Shown: piece after piece, positions 17,686 through 26,271 of the stretch
Layout of the letters: every line of letters starts with the position of its first letter
Numbering within the stretch: position 1 is the stretch's first letter
NCBI GenBank assembly: GCA_002310115.1
Contig: DBYI01000065.1
Coordinates: 1-46,311 of the forward strand
Direction: 5' to 3'
Length of the DNA: 46,311 bases
Source: Ruminococcus flavefaciens
GTDB lineage: Bacteria > Bacillota > Clostridia > Oscillospirales > Ruminococcaceae
Translations under genes and position numbers: made by a program
The notes under the pieces: model-generated
Database searches by the model: none
What the model was told of the DNA's origin: nothing
What the model saw: only the letters and a program-made list of their open reading frames with translations

Positions 17686-18872
17686 GGGCATTTCCTCTTG
17701 ATTATCCAAATCGGATTTTCAGCGTTCAACATAGTGTGTCTTCCGACTTTTCGTGTATGGGTAACTGCTATCTGAGTTATCTCTGCTTCAAATCCAAGCA
17801 CATCTAAAATCGATGTGCATTCAAAAAGAGTTTCCATTGAGACCGCAGTAACAGTTAACCGTAAATTACTGTTCATAGCTACAGCTGTTTCAATTATTTT
17901 GCTCAACTGTCCACCTGAACCACCGACAAAAACTGCGTCAGGAACCGGAAGTTGATTTAAAACATCTGTAGCGTCACCACTGTATACAATAATATTATCG
18001 CATCCAAACTTCAACTTATTCTTTTCAATGAGCGAAACTGCTTCAAGATTTTTCTCAACAGCACAGACCATGCCATTCACACATCGCAATGCCATTTCAA
18101 TTGCAACCGAGCCCGTGCCGCTCCCTATATCCCAACAAACACTTTCAGTGCCTATATCAAGCCCAGCAACAGCCACTGTTCTTATCTCTGATTTTGTCAT
18201 AGGAACATTTCCTCTTATGAACTTCTCATCATCGATACCGCTTGGAATGAACTGTTCATAATCGGGATTTTCGCAGAGCATAACACAAAGTCCGTCAGTA
18301 TCATTTTCCGTAAACTCTGAAGCCTTTCCGCTCAATATCAATTCGTTATCGTAACCGAGATTTTTACCAATATATACATAAATTTCGCCCATTCTATATT
18401 CGCACAGACGGCGACACACTTCAGCTGGAGATACATCTCCGCCTAGAAGAAAAAATGTTTTTTTATGAGCTCTCACGTTTCTTACAATATTTGATTTTTT
18501 CCCATGAAGGCTCACAAAAAAACAGTCCGACCATTCTTTCCCTAGCTTTGAACAAAGGTAAACAGGTGAAGAAATACCACAAATCACCTCAGGCGAATAC
18601 TTTGCAAGCTTATTGCTCAGTGTTTTAGCACCGCTGAAAAATCCGCAGTCTCCGGACATAAGAATAGCTGCCGTAATAAAACTGTTATCCAACAAATACC
18701 TTTCTATATCATCGCTGCGGTACTCTGCAAACATAGGCTTTCCCAATGATTTAAAAGGCTCAAGCATTCTCTCTGCACCTATAAGAACATCAGCTTTTCT
18801 AATTGCCTCCATAGCTTCTCTGGTCAGCGTTTTTGCACCATCCATTCCTGTTCCGACTATGTATATCTTCAA
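17682..18872 (-). CDS. cbiET: Fused cobalt-precorrin-7 C5-methyltransferase / C15-methyltransferase (decarboxylating)
   Basis: A 396-residue two-domain enzyme. Residues 1 to about 200 are a CbiE-type tetrapyrrole methylase (IYIVGTGMDGAKTLTREAM, VLIGAERMLEPF). The rest is a CbiT-type class I SAM methyltransferase (DIGSGTGSVAIEMALR, VFVGGSGGQLSKII). Together they methylate C-5 and C-15 and remove the C-12 acetate carboxylate, as in CobL. The start is TTG at 18872, supported by GAGGTGA 4 nt upstream; no in-frame ATG fits the domain start better. It follows cbiJ by 4 nt and overlaps cbiA. Confidence 0.95.
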   Translation of the reverse strand: MKIYIVGTGMDGAKTLTREAMEAIRKADVLIGAERMLEPFKSLGKPMFAEYRSDDIERYLLDNSFITAAILMSGDCGFFSGAKTLSNKLAKYSPEVICGISSPVYLCSKLGKEWSDCFFVSLHGKKSNIVRNVRAHKKTFFLLGGDVSPAEVCRRLCEYRMGEIYVYIGKNLGYDNELILSGKASEFTENDTDGLCVMLCENPDYEQFIPSGIDDEKFIRGNVPMTKSEIRTVAVAGLDIGTESVCWDIGSGTGSVAIEMALRCVNGMVCAVEKNLEAVSLIEKNKLKFGCDNIIVYSGDATDVLNQLPVPDAVFVGGSGGQLSKIIETAVAMNSNLRLTVTAVSMETLFECTSILDVLGFEAEITQIAVTHTRKVGRHTMLNAENPIWIIKRKCP

Positions 18873-18876
18873 CTCT

Positions 18877-19623
18877 TCACCTCATTTCATTGAGAATTAC
18901 CTTTATCTCTTTCGCTGTAAAGCCTTTTTCCGTAGGTCTTATCAGAACAACAACGTCAATTCCACATATTTTTGCTGCTTTCAGCTTTTCTGGGAAACCG
19001 CCGATAGTTCCACTCTCTTTTGTCACAAGAATCTCTGCGCCACTCTTTCTTATATGTTCAATATTTTGCTCTACAGTAAATGGTCCTTTTTCAAGTATCA
19101 GCCTGTCCTCGCAGAAGCCTAGTTCTATACAGCTTTTTCTCACTTCTTCCATTGGCAGAGCCCTGATCCATATCCTGTCAGCATAACCATAAACTTCGGC
19201 AAGTCTTGGCAGTTCCTTGCTGCCAAGAGTACTGAGAACATTTTTAACGCAGCTGTTAAGCTTTACAACAAGATCGTCCATACTCTTAACTTTAATGCAG
19301 TCAGAAAGCTTTTCAGGCGTGCGAATAAGCCTGTAATAAGGCATATTAAGAGCGTTGCAGGCAATAACGATATTCTTGGTTACTTCTTCTGCATATGGGT
19401 GAGTCGCATCTATTACTGCGATGCATTCAAGACGAATAATAAGCTCCTTTATGCCATCAGCATCAAGCCTGCCTATAAACCTTTTTATATAACTGCTTTT
19501 CGGAAGCAACTCCGCTCCATACTCCGTAGCAACAGAAACAGCGGCTGATATTCTTTTTTCTGAACAATATTCAGCTATTTCTCTGCCCTCGGTAGTTCCA
19601 CCGAATATAAGAACACTACACAT
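18877..19623 (-). CDS. cbiJ: Cobalt-precorrin-6A reductase
   Basis: A 248-residue NAD(P)H-dependent reductase of the corrin macrocycle. Family marks are the N-terminal LIFGGTTEGREIAEYC, AVIDATHPYAEEVTKNI with the conserved His-Pro-Tyr, RLIRTPEK, and ILVTKESGTIGGFPEKLKAA. Length is typical. Its ATG lies inside the cbiH end (8-nt overlap). The equivalent aerobic name is CobK. Confidence 0.94.
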   Translation of the reverse strand: MCSVLIFGGTTEGREIAEYCSEKRISAAVSVATEYGAELLPKSSYIKRFIGRLDADGIKELIIRLECIAVIDATHPYAEEVTKNIVIACNALNMPYYRLIRTPEKLSDCIKVKSMDDLVVKLNSCVKNVLSTLGSKELPRLAEVYGYADRIWIRALPMEEVRKSCIELGFCEDRLILEKGPFTVEQNIEHIRKSGAEILVTKESGTIGGFPEKLKAAKICGIDVVVLIRPTEKGFTAKEIKVILNEMR

Positions 19624-20344
19624 TGCGATAGCCTCTTGGAGTTACCATTTTTCCACCTACGATCTTAGTCTCAGAGTTACCGATAAAAACTGTCGTAAAC
19701 ATATCAACCTGAGTATTCCTCAACTCACCAAGCGAAATTATCTGACTTGATTGACCATCTCTGCCAATATTGCAGACAATACCGCAAACAGTTTCAACTG
19801 AACGGTACTCAAGAATGATATCACATGCTTTTTTAAGATAGTCCGCACGCTTTTTCGAAGAAGGGTTATATAGAGCTATTACAAAATCCCCGTCAGCCGC
19901 GCACCGAATACGCTTTATGATTTTTTCCATAGGTGTTAAAAGATCAGAAAGGCTTATCAAAGCAAGATCATGTGTCATAGGAGCACCGAGAACAGCTCCG
20001 CCGCTAAAAGCTGCAGAAACTCCAGGAATAACTTCAATATCAACTTCCGGATAATTCACGGAAAGCTCAATAGCAAGCCCCGCCATACCGTAAAGCTGAC
20101 TGTCGCCGCTGCACACAAGAGCAACTTTCTTTCCGTTTGAAGCTTTTTCAAGTGCAAGCTCAACGCGTTCACGCTCTTGCTTCATTCCTGTAGAAATACA
20201 CTCTTTTTCAGGATAAAAGCGCTTTATCTGCTGAATGTAAACAGTATATCCAACCACTATATCGCAGTCGAGCACAGCTTTTTCAGCTTCAAGTGTAATA
20301 CCATCCCTGCTACCGCAGCCAATACCTGCAACATATAGCTTCAT
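19616..20344 (-). CDS. cbiH: Cobalt-precorrin-3 C17-methyltransferase (ring contraction)
   Basis: A 242-residue class III SAM-dependent tetrapyrrole methylase with YVAGIGCGSRDGITLEAEKA at the N-terminus, then VVGYTVYIQQIKRFYPEKE, VALVCSGDSQLYGMAGLAIE and EVIPGVSAAFSGGAVLGAPM, all typical of CbiH/CobJ. It methylates C-17 with ring contraction. No C-terminal Fe-S or other extension is present. ATGA overlap with cbiG. Confidence 0.95.
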   Translation of the reverse strand: MKLYVAGIGCGSRDGITLEAEKAVLDCDIVVGYTVYIQQIKRFYPEKECISTGMKQERERVELALEKASNGKKVALVCSGDSQLYGMAGLAIELSVNYPEVDIEVIPGVSAAFSGGAVLGAPMTHDLALISLSDLLTPMEKIIKRIRCAADGDFVIALYNPSSKKRADYLKKACDIILEYRSVETVCGIVCNIGRDGQSSQIISLGELRNTQVDMFTTVFIGNSETKIVGGKMVTPRGYRNV

Positions 20345-21381
20345 AGTGAAATTTTCCTCTCAAAATCAAGATATACTGTTTTTTCAGCAGCTGCCACAGT
20401 AACACCTTCATAGGCTGTTTTTTTCATAATAAGCTTGCCACCACTGCACAGAACAGCACTTCTTTCGCAGACATTATCCGCTCCTGTTGTTTCGAGAACA
20501 AAGTCGGAACTATCGAAATCTCCACTTACAGCCATAAGCTCCTCAGCAGTATAGGTATTCAGTCTTGTACCAATGCTCTCGCAGAACTCACACAAACCTG
20601 CTTCGTTCTTTTTTATATCGATAGTAGCGACTTCCAATACAGTTTTTATATCGATATTATACTGATCAAGAGCTTCGGTAACAGCTTTTTTAATAGTTTC
20701 TAAGGAAGCTCCCTTTTTACAACCAATTCCGAGAACAACATTGCGTGGGACGAGATTGAGAGTAACAGGAAAAGGCTTCTTATCTTTATCTCTGCTGACA
20801 CATATTCCCGTCCTGCATACACCAAACTCCGTAAGTTCTGCAGGAAGTCCACTATGCCTGTAATCACTATAAAAGCCTATTTTTTCTTCATCGAGAACTT
20901 CTGCAGCAATTTCCTTTGCAGCCTTAAGGTCGGTAATTATCAGGTCATTGGCAACAGCAAAGCTGTCAGGAGAAAAACGTCCTCCAACATCAGTTGCAGT
21001 TGTTATGACGGCTTCTGAATCAAGCTTCTCCGCGATAACCTCCGCAAGGCGATTAGCTCCGCCGATATGTCCCGATAGTACTGGAATAACGAACTTTCCG
21101 CAATCATCCATGACTATTACTGCTGGATCATCTACTTTTGTACCGAGATATGGAGCAACTGCGCGGACAGCTATACCGCAGGCGCATACAAAAATAAAAG
21201 CATCTGAGCGTTCGAAAAGTCGTCCAACCATGCTACCCATATTCCAGAATACAGCAGAATTATCATCTGTATACTTATGAAAACAATAACGGCTCACCTT
21301 ATGCTCGGCTTCAAGCAGCTCACCTACTTTGAGGGATAGCTTTCTGCCGTTTTCGGTGACCGAAAAAACAGCTATATTCAT
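20341..21381 (-). CDS. cbiG: Cobalt-precorrin-5A hydrolase
   Basis: A 346-residue protein that opens the delta-lactone of cobalt-precorrin-5A and releases acetaldehyde. The N-terminal domain carries FVCACGIAVRAVAPYLGTKV, VIVMDDCGKFVIPVLSGHIGGANRLA and TTATDVGGRFSPDSFA. The C-terminal domain is recognisable from VLGIGCKKGASLETIKKAV and ERSAVLCSGGKLI. It is a stand-alone CbiG, not fused to CbiH or CbiF. ATGA overlap with cbiF. Confidence 0.95.
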   Translation of the reverse strand: MNIAVFSVTENGRKLSLKVGELLEAEHKVSRYCFHKYTDDNSAVFWNMGSMVGRLFERSDAFIFVCACGIAVRAVAPYLGTKVDDPAVIVMDDCGKFVIPVLSGHIGGANRLAEVIAEKLDSEAVITTATDVGGRFSPDSFAVANDLIITDLKAAKEIAAEVLDEEKIGFYSDYRHSGLPAELTEFGVCRTGICVSRDKDKKPFPVTLNLVPRNVVLGIGCKKGASLETIKKAVTEALDQYNIDIKTVLEVATIDIKKNEAGLCEFCESIGTRLNTYTAEELMAVSGDFDSSDFVLETTGADNVCERSAVLCSGGKLIMKKTAYEGVTVAAAEKTVYLDFERKISL

Positions 21382-22136
21382 TGTTTTTCTGCCTTTCTGA
21401 ACTCAGTTTCAAATGTTTTGTCATAAAGCTTTGAATACTCATAGTCGTTTCCAAGGAAATTGCCAACAGTAATAAGAGCTGTCTTTGTTATTCCGTTCTT
21501 TTTTGCAGCTTCATGAAGCTCCGCTACTGTGCAGCGCACAACTTTTTCGTCTTCCCAAGTTGCCTTGTATACAATAGCAGCAGGAGTATCTCCACTGTAG
21601 CCCCCATGTATAAGGCGTTGTGAAAGTTCCTCTAGCATTCCAGCGCTGAGAAATATGACCATGGTAGCATTGTGAGTTGCAAGGCTTTCAATGCTCTCTT
21701 TTTCAGGAACAGGAGTCCTCCCAGCCATCCTTGTAAGAATGATCGTCTGTGATACATCGGGAAGAGTATATTCCGCTCTCAATGCAGCTGCAGCTCCGCA
21801 AAATGAACTAACCCCAGGAGTGACTCTATAAGGTATATTAATCTCGTCCAACCTGTCCATCTGCTCACGTATAGCACCGTAAATTGATGGATCTCCAGTA
21901 TGAAGACGGACAACACTCCTGCCGTTAGCGTCAGCTTTTTTCATAACGTCTATAACCTCGTCAAGATGCATGAGAGCACTGTTATAAATCTCGCAGTCCT
22001 TCCTTGCATATGCAAGGAGATCAGGATTAACAAGAGAACCAGCATATATTATAACGTCAGCATTCTCGATAAGCCGTTTTCCTCTCAGAGTTATAAGGTC
22101 GGAAGCCCCGCAGCCCGCACCAACAAAATCAACCAT
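21378..22136 (-). CDS. cbiF: Cobalt-precorrin-4 C11-methyltransferase
   Basis: A 252-residue class III SAM methylase: VDFVGAGCGASDLITLRGKR, VIIYAGSLVNPDLL, VVRLHTGDPSIYGAIREQMD and VTPGVSSFCGAAAALRAEYT are classic CbiF/CobM segments. It methylates C-11. The ATG at 22136 is preferred to a GTG nine bases upstream because GGTGA lies 5 nt before it; it overlaps the cbiD end by 8 nt. Confidence 0.95.
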   Translation of the reverse strand: MVDFVGAGCGASDLITLRGKRLIENADVIIYAGSLVNPDLLAYARKDCEIYNSALMHLDEVIDVMKKADANGRSVVRLHTGDPSIYGAIREQMDRLDEINIPYRVTPGVSSFCGAAAALRAEYTLPDVSQTIILTRMAGRTPVPEKESIESLATHNATMVIFLSAGMLEELSQRLIHGGYSGDTPAAIVYKATWEDEKVVRCTVAELHEAAKKNGITKTALITVGNFLGNDYEYSKLYDKTFETEFRKAEKQ

Positions 22137-23271
22137 TTTCTTCACCCATAATTGTCTTTATAAGTTCATCCGCTAAGGACGTTTTTATTAAAAGATCCCG
22201 TTTAAAAGAAAAAGCTATGGCAGCAATTTTTGCTTCGCCATTTACTCTTGCATTAAGATAGTTTTCTATGCGCTTTTCAAGAACTTCCGCAGTTTTTTCA
22301 AGATATCCCTTTTCATCAAGGATATCCATCGCTGCATCAGCTGTTACACAATCTGGTATTTTTTTCAGAGTATCTACATCCACTCCAGCAATGACTCCAC
22401 ATGTAACAAGCACATCCATTCGTCCGTCAGCCCAGGAGGAATGAGTATTCATAATACCCGCACCAAGCTTCACTAACTTTCCGATATGACCAACGATAAG
22501 TATACTCTCAAAGCCCAACTCCAGCCCAATATCTATAGCATCACCAATGAAGTTGCTACACGTAACGCTTCTTTCCAGCGAAAAAGCCAGCTCGTTCTGC
22601 ACAAAGCTTTCACTGTAATTTCCAAGTGTGAGGAGCATATTCCTCTGCCCCTCAGCACGGCGCATTTTTGCCTCAGTACGGATAGTTTCCACAAGAGCCG
22701 TATTACTCATAGGCTCCACGATTCCACTTGTGCCAATTATAGAGATTCCTCCCTCAATACCCATTCTAGGATTATAGGTCTTAGTTGCTATCTCACAGCC
22801 TTTAGGAACTGATATCTTAATGCTAAAGCCGCCTGAATAACCGTATTTTTCTGCGATTTCCATAACAGCTTCATATATCATTCGCCGCGGAACGGTATTT
22901 ATAGCAGCTTCACCAACGGGCTGATCAAGCCCAGCTTTAGTGACCCTGCCAATACCCTTGCCTCCTATTATTTCAACTCCGCTTACTGTTGTTGAAACCT
23001 CTGCAAAAACACTAATACCGTTGGTTATATCCGGGTCATCACCGCTATCCTTGACTATAGAACATGAAGCACTGTCATCGCTTAATTTCTGCTCGTTGAC
23101 ATCAAGGCATAGCTTTATCCCCTTTGGGGTCAAAAGCTCGACAGAAATTACTTTTCTGCCAGTCATGAGCATTTCAGCAGCAGCCTTAGCTGCAGCTGCC
23201 GCACATGAACCAGTTGTATAACCACAGCGAAGCTTCTGTTTTCCTCTGCAAATATATTCCTCAAGCTTCAT
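22129..23271 (-). CDS. cbiD: Cobalt-precorrin-5B C1-methyltransferase
   Basis: A 380-residue enzyme of the anaerobic pathway. The N-terminal LRCGYTTGSCAAAAAKAAAE is the CbiD signature. Further marks are IVKDSGDDPDITNGI, GGKGIGRVTKAGLDQPVGEAAINTVPR and the Gly-rich IIGTSGIVEPMS. It is found only in cobalt-early (anaerobic) routes, which fixes the pathway type for the whole cluster. GGGAG lies 7 nt before the ATG. It overlaps cbiL by 11 nt. Confidence 0.96.
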   Translation of the reverse strand: MKLEEYICRGKQKLRCGYTTGSCAAAAAKAAAEMLMTGRKVISVELLTPKGIKLCLDVNEQKLSDDSASCSIVKDSGDDPDITNGISVFAEVSTTVSGVEIIGGKGIGRVTKAGLDQPVGEAAINTVPRRMIYEAVMEIAEKYGYSGGFSIKISVPKGCEIATKTYNPRMGIEGGISIIGTSGIVEPMSNTALVETIRTEAKMRRAEGQRNMLLTLGNYSESFVQNELAFSLERSVTCSNFIGDAIDIGLELGFESILIVGHIGKLVKLGAGIMNTHSSWADGRMDVLVTCGVIAGVDVDTLKKIPDCVTADAAMDILDEKGYLEKTAEVLEKRIENYLNARVNGEAKIAAIAFSFKRDLLIKTSLADELIKTIMGEENG

Positions 23272-23962
23272 CGACTTTCTCCCTGTCAGTTACTATGAAA
23301 AGAGTAAAATATCCAAATTCTGCATCGATATCATCTAAAGAAGTATATATCCTTTCAGTGTCAAGTCCACAGTCTGAAACTACTCTAGTACAGCCGGAAA
23401 GCCCCTTTGACTTTATGAGATCCATAAGCTCTGCAGCTTTCCTTCCAGTCTTCATTATTACCTTTGTTCCACAAAGCTCAAGAGCTTTTTCTATATCATC
23501 ACAATTGAACGGTATAATATGTAGTTCATCACTGCCGAGGCAGAGAGACTCACCTATGGCAGCAGCTGCTGCACAGAAACTAGTCACTCCAGCACAAAGC
23601 TCAACATCAAAGCCTTCATTTTTAACACGGTTGCCGATGTATCCGAAAGTAGAATATATCGATATATCACCAAGAGTCAAAAAAGCAACATCTTCATTTT
23701 CAAGCATAGCGCATAGTCGTTCTGCAAGCTCCGCGTAATTACTTTCAAGACTTTCACTGCCATTTGTCATAAGGAAATCCATGTATATCACACGTTTACT
23801 TGAAAGATCAACTGCTTTCTCAATTATGGAAAGAGCCATAGTATTCTCTCCCATTGTACGAGGTACAGCTATAATTCTACATTTTTCAAGAATATCCACA
23901 GCTTTCAGAGTCATAAGCTGCGGATCACCTGCACCAACACTTACTCCGTAAAGCTTTCCCAT
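23261..23962 (-). CDS. cbiL: Cobalt-precorrin-2 C20-methyltransferase
   Basis: A 233-residue class III SAM methylase beginning KLYGVSVGAGDPQLMTLKAVDILEKC, with VAFLTLGDISIYSTFGYIGN and VELCAGVTSFCAAAAAIGESLC. It is the first corrin-ring enzyme in operon order and in pathway order. The ATG at 23962 shares one base with the rsmA stop; a GTG three bases upstream is also possible. The ribosome site is weak, so translation is probably coupled to rsmA. Confidence 0.94.
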   Translation of the reverse strand: MGKLYGVSVGAGDPQLMTLKAVDILEKCRIIAVPRTMGENTMALSIIEKAVDLSSKRVIYMDFLMTNGSESLESNYAELAERLCAMLENEDVAFLTLGDISIYSTFGYIGNRVKNEGFDVELCAGVTSFCAAAAAIGESLCLGSDELHIIPFNCDDIEKALELCGTKVIMKTGRKAAELMDLIKSKGLSGCTRVVSDCGLDTERIYTSLDDIDAEFGYFTLFIVTDREKVDEA

Positions 23963-24816
23963 CACTGCTTCATGAGCTCTGCAGAAACTGCGATGAGCTT
24001 ATCCATATCAAGCTGCTCTATACGTGTAGCCTCTGGAAGTCCTTGAGCTTTCAAAGCAGAATACACTCTTTCCTTTGGTATTCCCATGACCGATGATAGC
24101 GAATTAGCAAGAGTTTTTCTGCGCTGTGAAAAACCAGCTTTTACAACCTTGAAAAAGAACTTTTCGCTATCCTCGTCAAGTCGTTTTTCCTTGCTAAGAT
24201 CTATTCGGATAACTGCCGAATCTACATTTGGTGCAGGCATGAAGCTGCCTCGTGAAACTCCGAAGAGATTTCTGACAGTACCATAATAGTTCACTCCCAC
24301 AGTGATGGCTCCAGACTCACGAGAACCGACCTTCGCGCAAAGGCGCTGTGCGGCTTCCTTCTGAACCATTACAGTTATGGAATCTATAGGGATACGACTC
24401 TCAAGAAGCATCATAATGATGGGGGACGTAATGTAATAGGGCAAATTTGCACAGACTGCTACGTGAAGTCCTGCAAACTCCTCGTCTATTAGTCTGTGCA
24501 GATCGCACTTCATTACGTCCTCATTGATAATCTTTACATTGTCAAAGTCTGCAAGAGTCTCGGCAAGTATAGGCAGCAGCCTCTCATCGATTTCAACGGC
24601 AACCACCTTATCCGCTCTTTTTGCAAGCTCTGCTGTGAGGACTCCGATACCTGTTCCTATCTCAAGAACTCCGAAGCCCTCACATGCATTACCGTTTTCC
24701 GCAATTTTCGGACAGATGTCGGGATTGATTATAAAATTCTGTCCCAGACCTTTTGAAAAACTGAAGCCATGACGGGACAATATATCCTTCACTGTTCCGA
24801 TATTAGTTAGATTCAT
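23962..24816 (-). CDS. rsmA: 16S rRNA (adenine(1518)-N6/adenine(1519)-N6)-dimethyltransferase
   Basis: A 284-residue KsgA-family enzyme that dimethylates two adjacent adenosines near the 3' end of 16S rRNA. The N-terminal FSKGLGQNFIINPDICPKIA, the SAM loop VLEIGTGIGVLTAELAKRA, and the catalytic ANLPYYITSPIIMMLLE (Asn-Leu-Pro-Tyr) are present, and GFSQRRKTLANSL near the end is typical. AAGGAG lies 6 nt before the ATG. It is a housekeeping ribosome-maturation gene joined directly to the corrin genes. Confidence 0.96.
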   Translation of the reverse strand: MNLTNIGTVKDILSRHGFSFSKGLGQNFIINPDICPKIAENGNACEGFGVLEIGTGIGVLTAELAKRADKVVAVEIDERLLPILAETLADFDNVKIINEDVMKCDLHRLIDEEFAGLHVAVCANLPYYITSPIIMMLLESRIPIDSITVMVQKEAAQRLCAKVGSRESGAITVGVNYYGTVRNLFGVSRGSFMPAPNVDSAVIRIDLSKEKRLDEDSEKFFFKVVKAGFSQRRKTLANSLSSVMGIPKERVYSALKAQGLPEATRIEQLDMDKLIAVSAELMKQ

Positions 24817-24826
24817 TCACTACTCC

Positions 24827-25090
24827 TTAAAAGCTGTGGCGTTTTTTTTCGGAAAACTCACTGCGTTTTGCATCATTGAGCTTTTCCATAGTATTCACCA
24901 GATAATCTGCAGAACGGTAGGCCCTCTGAAAATCCATGTCCTTGAAATAGACCTTAAGATCTACAAACTCTCCGTCAATAATAATATCCATCTGTCCAAT
25001 CTGTCTGCCCACATACTTCTGAGCCACGTACTTTATGTACTCGTCGATCTCGCAACTGTTCATTTCTCCACCGATAACGTTGATCTTCAT
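24827..25090 (-). CDS. Small uncharacterised protein
   Basis: An 87-residue soluble protein that I do not recognise. It is rich in charged residues, with a likely beta-strand region (MDIIIDGEFVDLKVYFKDMD) and a helical, basic C-terminus (NTMEKLNDAKRSEFSEKKRHSF). No Cys motif, membrane segment or signal peptide is seen. AGGAGG lies 6 nt before the ATG, and the gene lies 10 nt ahead of rsmA and 52 nt after the propeller-like gene, so it is very probably expressed. No function is proposed. Confidence 0.7.
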   Translation of the reverse strand: MKINVIGGEMNSCEIDEYIKYVAQKYVGRQIGQMDIIIDGEFVDLKVYFKDMDFQRAYRSADYLVNTMEKLNDAKRSEFSEKKRHSF

Positions 25091-25142
25091 ACTTAAGCCT
25101 CCTGTTCATAGATATAATTTGTTTGTGCTCGTTTCCGAGTAA

Positions 25143-26264
25143 TTAATTTATAACACTGAGCTTTTCAGCTAGCTCAGCTTTTGCTATTACTTTTTCACCG
25201 CCGTCCTTGTCTATGAGGATTAATTCCTTACCATTCGAGCAGATAACACCATCACTGCAAACAGTATAGTCAAGTACGCCCTTGCAGAGCACTGTCTCTG
25301 TTTCATCAGGACTTATCCTTACAAGTACACGGTTTCTCGGGAATATTCCAGGATTCTTGTCACCTGCCGCTGCATTCTCCTTTTCATTCTTTTCTGCTTC
25401 GCGCAATCTTTCTTCTAGGAAAAGCTCACGTGGAGATTTGTTTTTAGACTTCACGTCACCTTTTCTCTGGCTCTTTCTTAACGGCTCACCTCCAAAGAGT
25501 ACGGTGAATGCATTTATAAAGCCGAAGATAGCTTTTATTAGCCTTACTGGGAAAAGCAGCACTGACTTCCATATAGGCTCACGGGAATCCTTTTCCTGCT
25601 TGTATGGCTGACGTATAAAGTAATAATTGCCATACACATCGTTCTTGGGTTCAAGAAGGTCGTTGCCCTCCTCCGCAAAAAGTGTATCGATAGTACCGGC
25701 ACTCTCGTCAACCGCAAGAATAGAACTTGCGGAGTAACCGCTACCGCCCTCGAGAGCTCGTCCTCTCGTAGAGCAGAATATTCTGTCGTCTGTAGCAGAC
25801 CAGTAAGGAGAATCCTCTGTAGAATGGCCATCAGTAAGCTCATTGTAATCACCGCGTTCATCAAAGATAGCAAGATGCCCGTCAAGTATAGCAGCAATCC
25901 TGCCATCTTTATATGCAATACTGCCAATCATCCTATTCATTCCGGTATAAATATGTCCCTCAGGAGCTTTAGGAGACTCTATACTTTTTCTGTAGATAGC
26001 ACCCATTTCACCAAGTACAGCTGAGTAGATAAAGTCATCATTCGCAGCGGAAACTCCGTTTATCTTCACGAACTGCGAAGCATCAGGATAATAACTCATA
26101 TCCTCTCTGAAGATTGCACCTGCACCCGTGTGCTTCCACTCCTTGTTCTTATTTATCTCATTGACTGTATCAGTGTACTTTTCCGCCCTTTCACAGGGAA
26201 GTGCCGCAATCTTTCCGTCGTTGCAAAAATACATATTATTATCTGAAATGTAAACGATCTTCAT
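25143..26264 (-). CDS. Uncharacterised beta-propeller-like protein with an internal hydrophobic segment
   Basis: A 373-residue protein with repeated short beta units ending in forms such as DGKIAAL, DGRIAAILDGHLAIFDERGD, DGVICSNGKELILIDKDGG, similar in style to DUF5050/TolB-like propellers. The repeats are interrupted at about residues 233-259 by a hydrophobic, helix-like stretch (SVLLFPVRLIKAIFGFINAF) followed by a very charged linker to about 300, then the last repeats. No signal peptide. The start at 26264 gives a 7-nt gap from the upstream flavoprotein; a longer in-frame version would overlap it. The ribosome site is weak, so translation may be coupled. Function unknown. Confidence 0.65.
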   Translation of the reverse strand: MKIVYISDNNMYFCNDGKIAALPCERAEKYTDTVNEINKNKEWKHTGAGAIFREDMSYYPDASQFVKINGVSAANDDFIYSAVLGEMGAIYRKSIESPKAPEGHIYTGMNRMIGSIAYKDGRIAAILDGHLAIFDERGDYNELTDGHSTEDSPYWSATDDRIFCSTRGRALEGGSGYSASSILAVDESAGTIDTLFAEEGNDLLEPKNDVYGNYYFIRQPYKQEKDSREPIWKSVLLFPVRLIKAIFGFINAFTVLFGGEPLRKSQRKGDVKSKNKSPRELFLEERLREAEKNEKENAAAGDKNPGIFPRNRVLVRISPDETETVLCKGVLDYTVCSDGVICSNGKELILIDKDGGEKVIAKAELAEKLSVIN

Positions 26265-26271
26265 GTGTACT

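Noticed and set aside
23962..25142. A cobalamin riboswitch upstream of cbiL
   Set aside because: The region is filled by rsmA and a small gene with no free leader, and no B12-box-like sequence was noticed; only a covariance search could exclude it fully.
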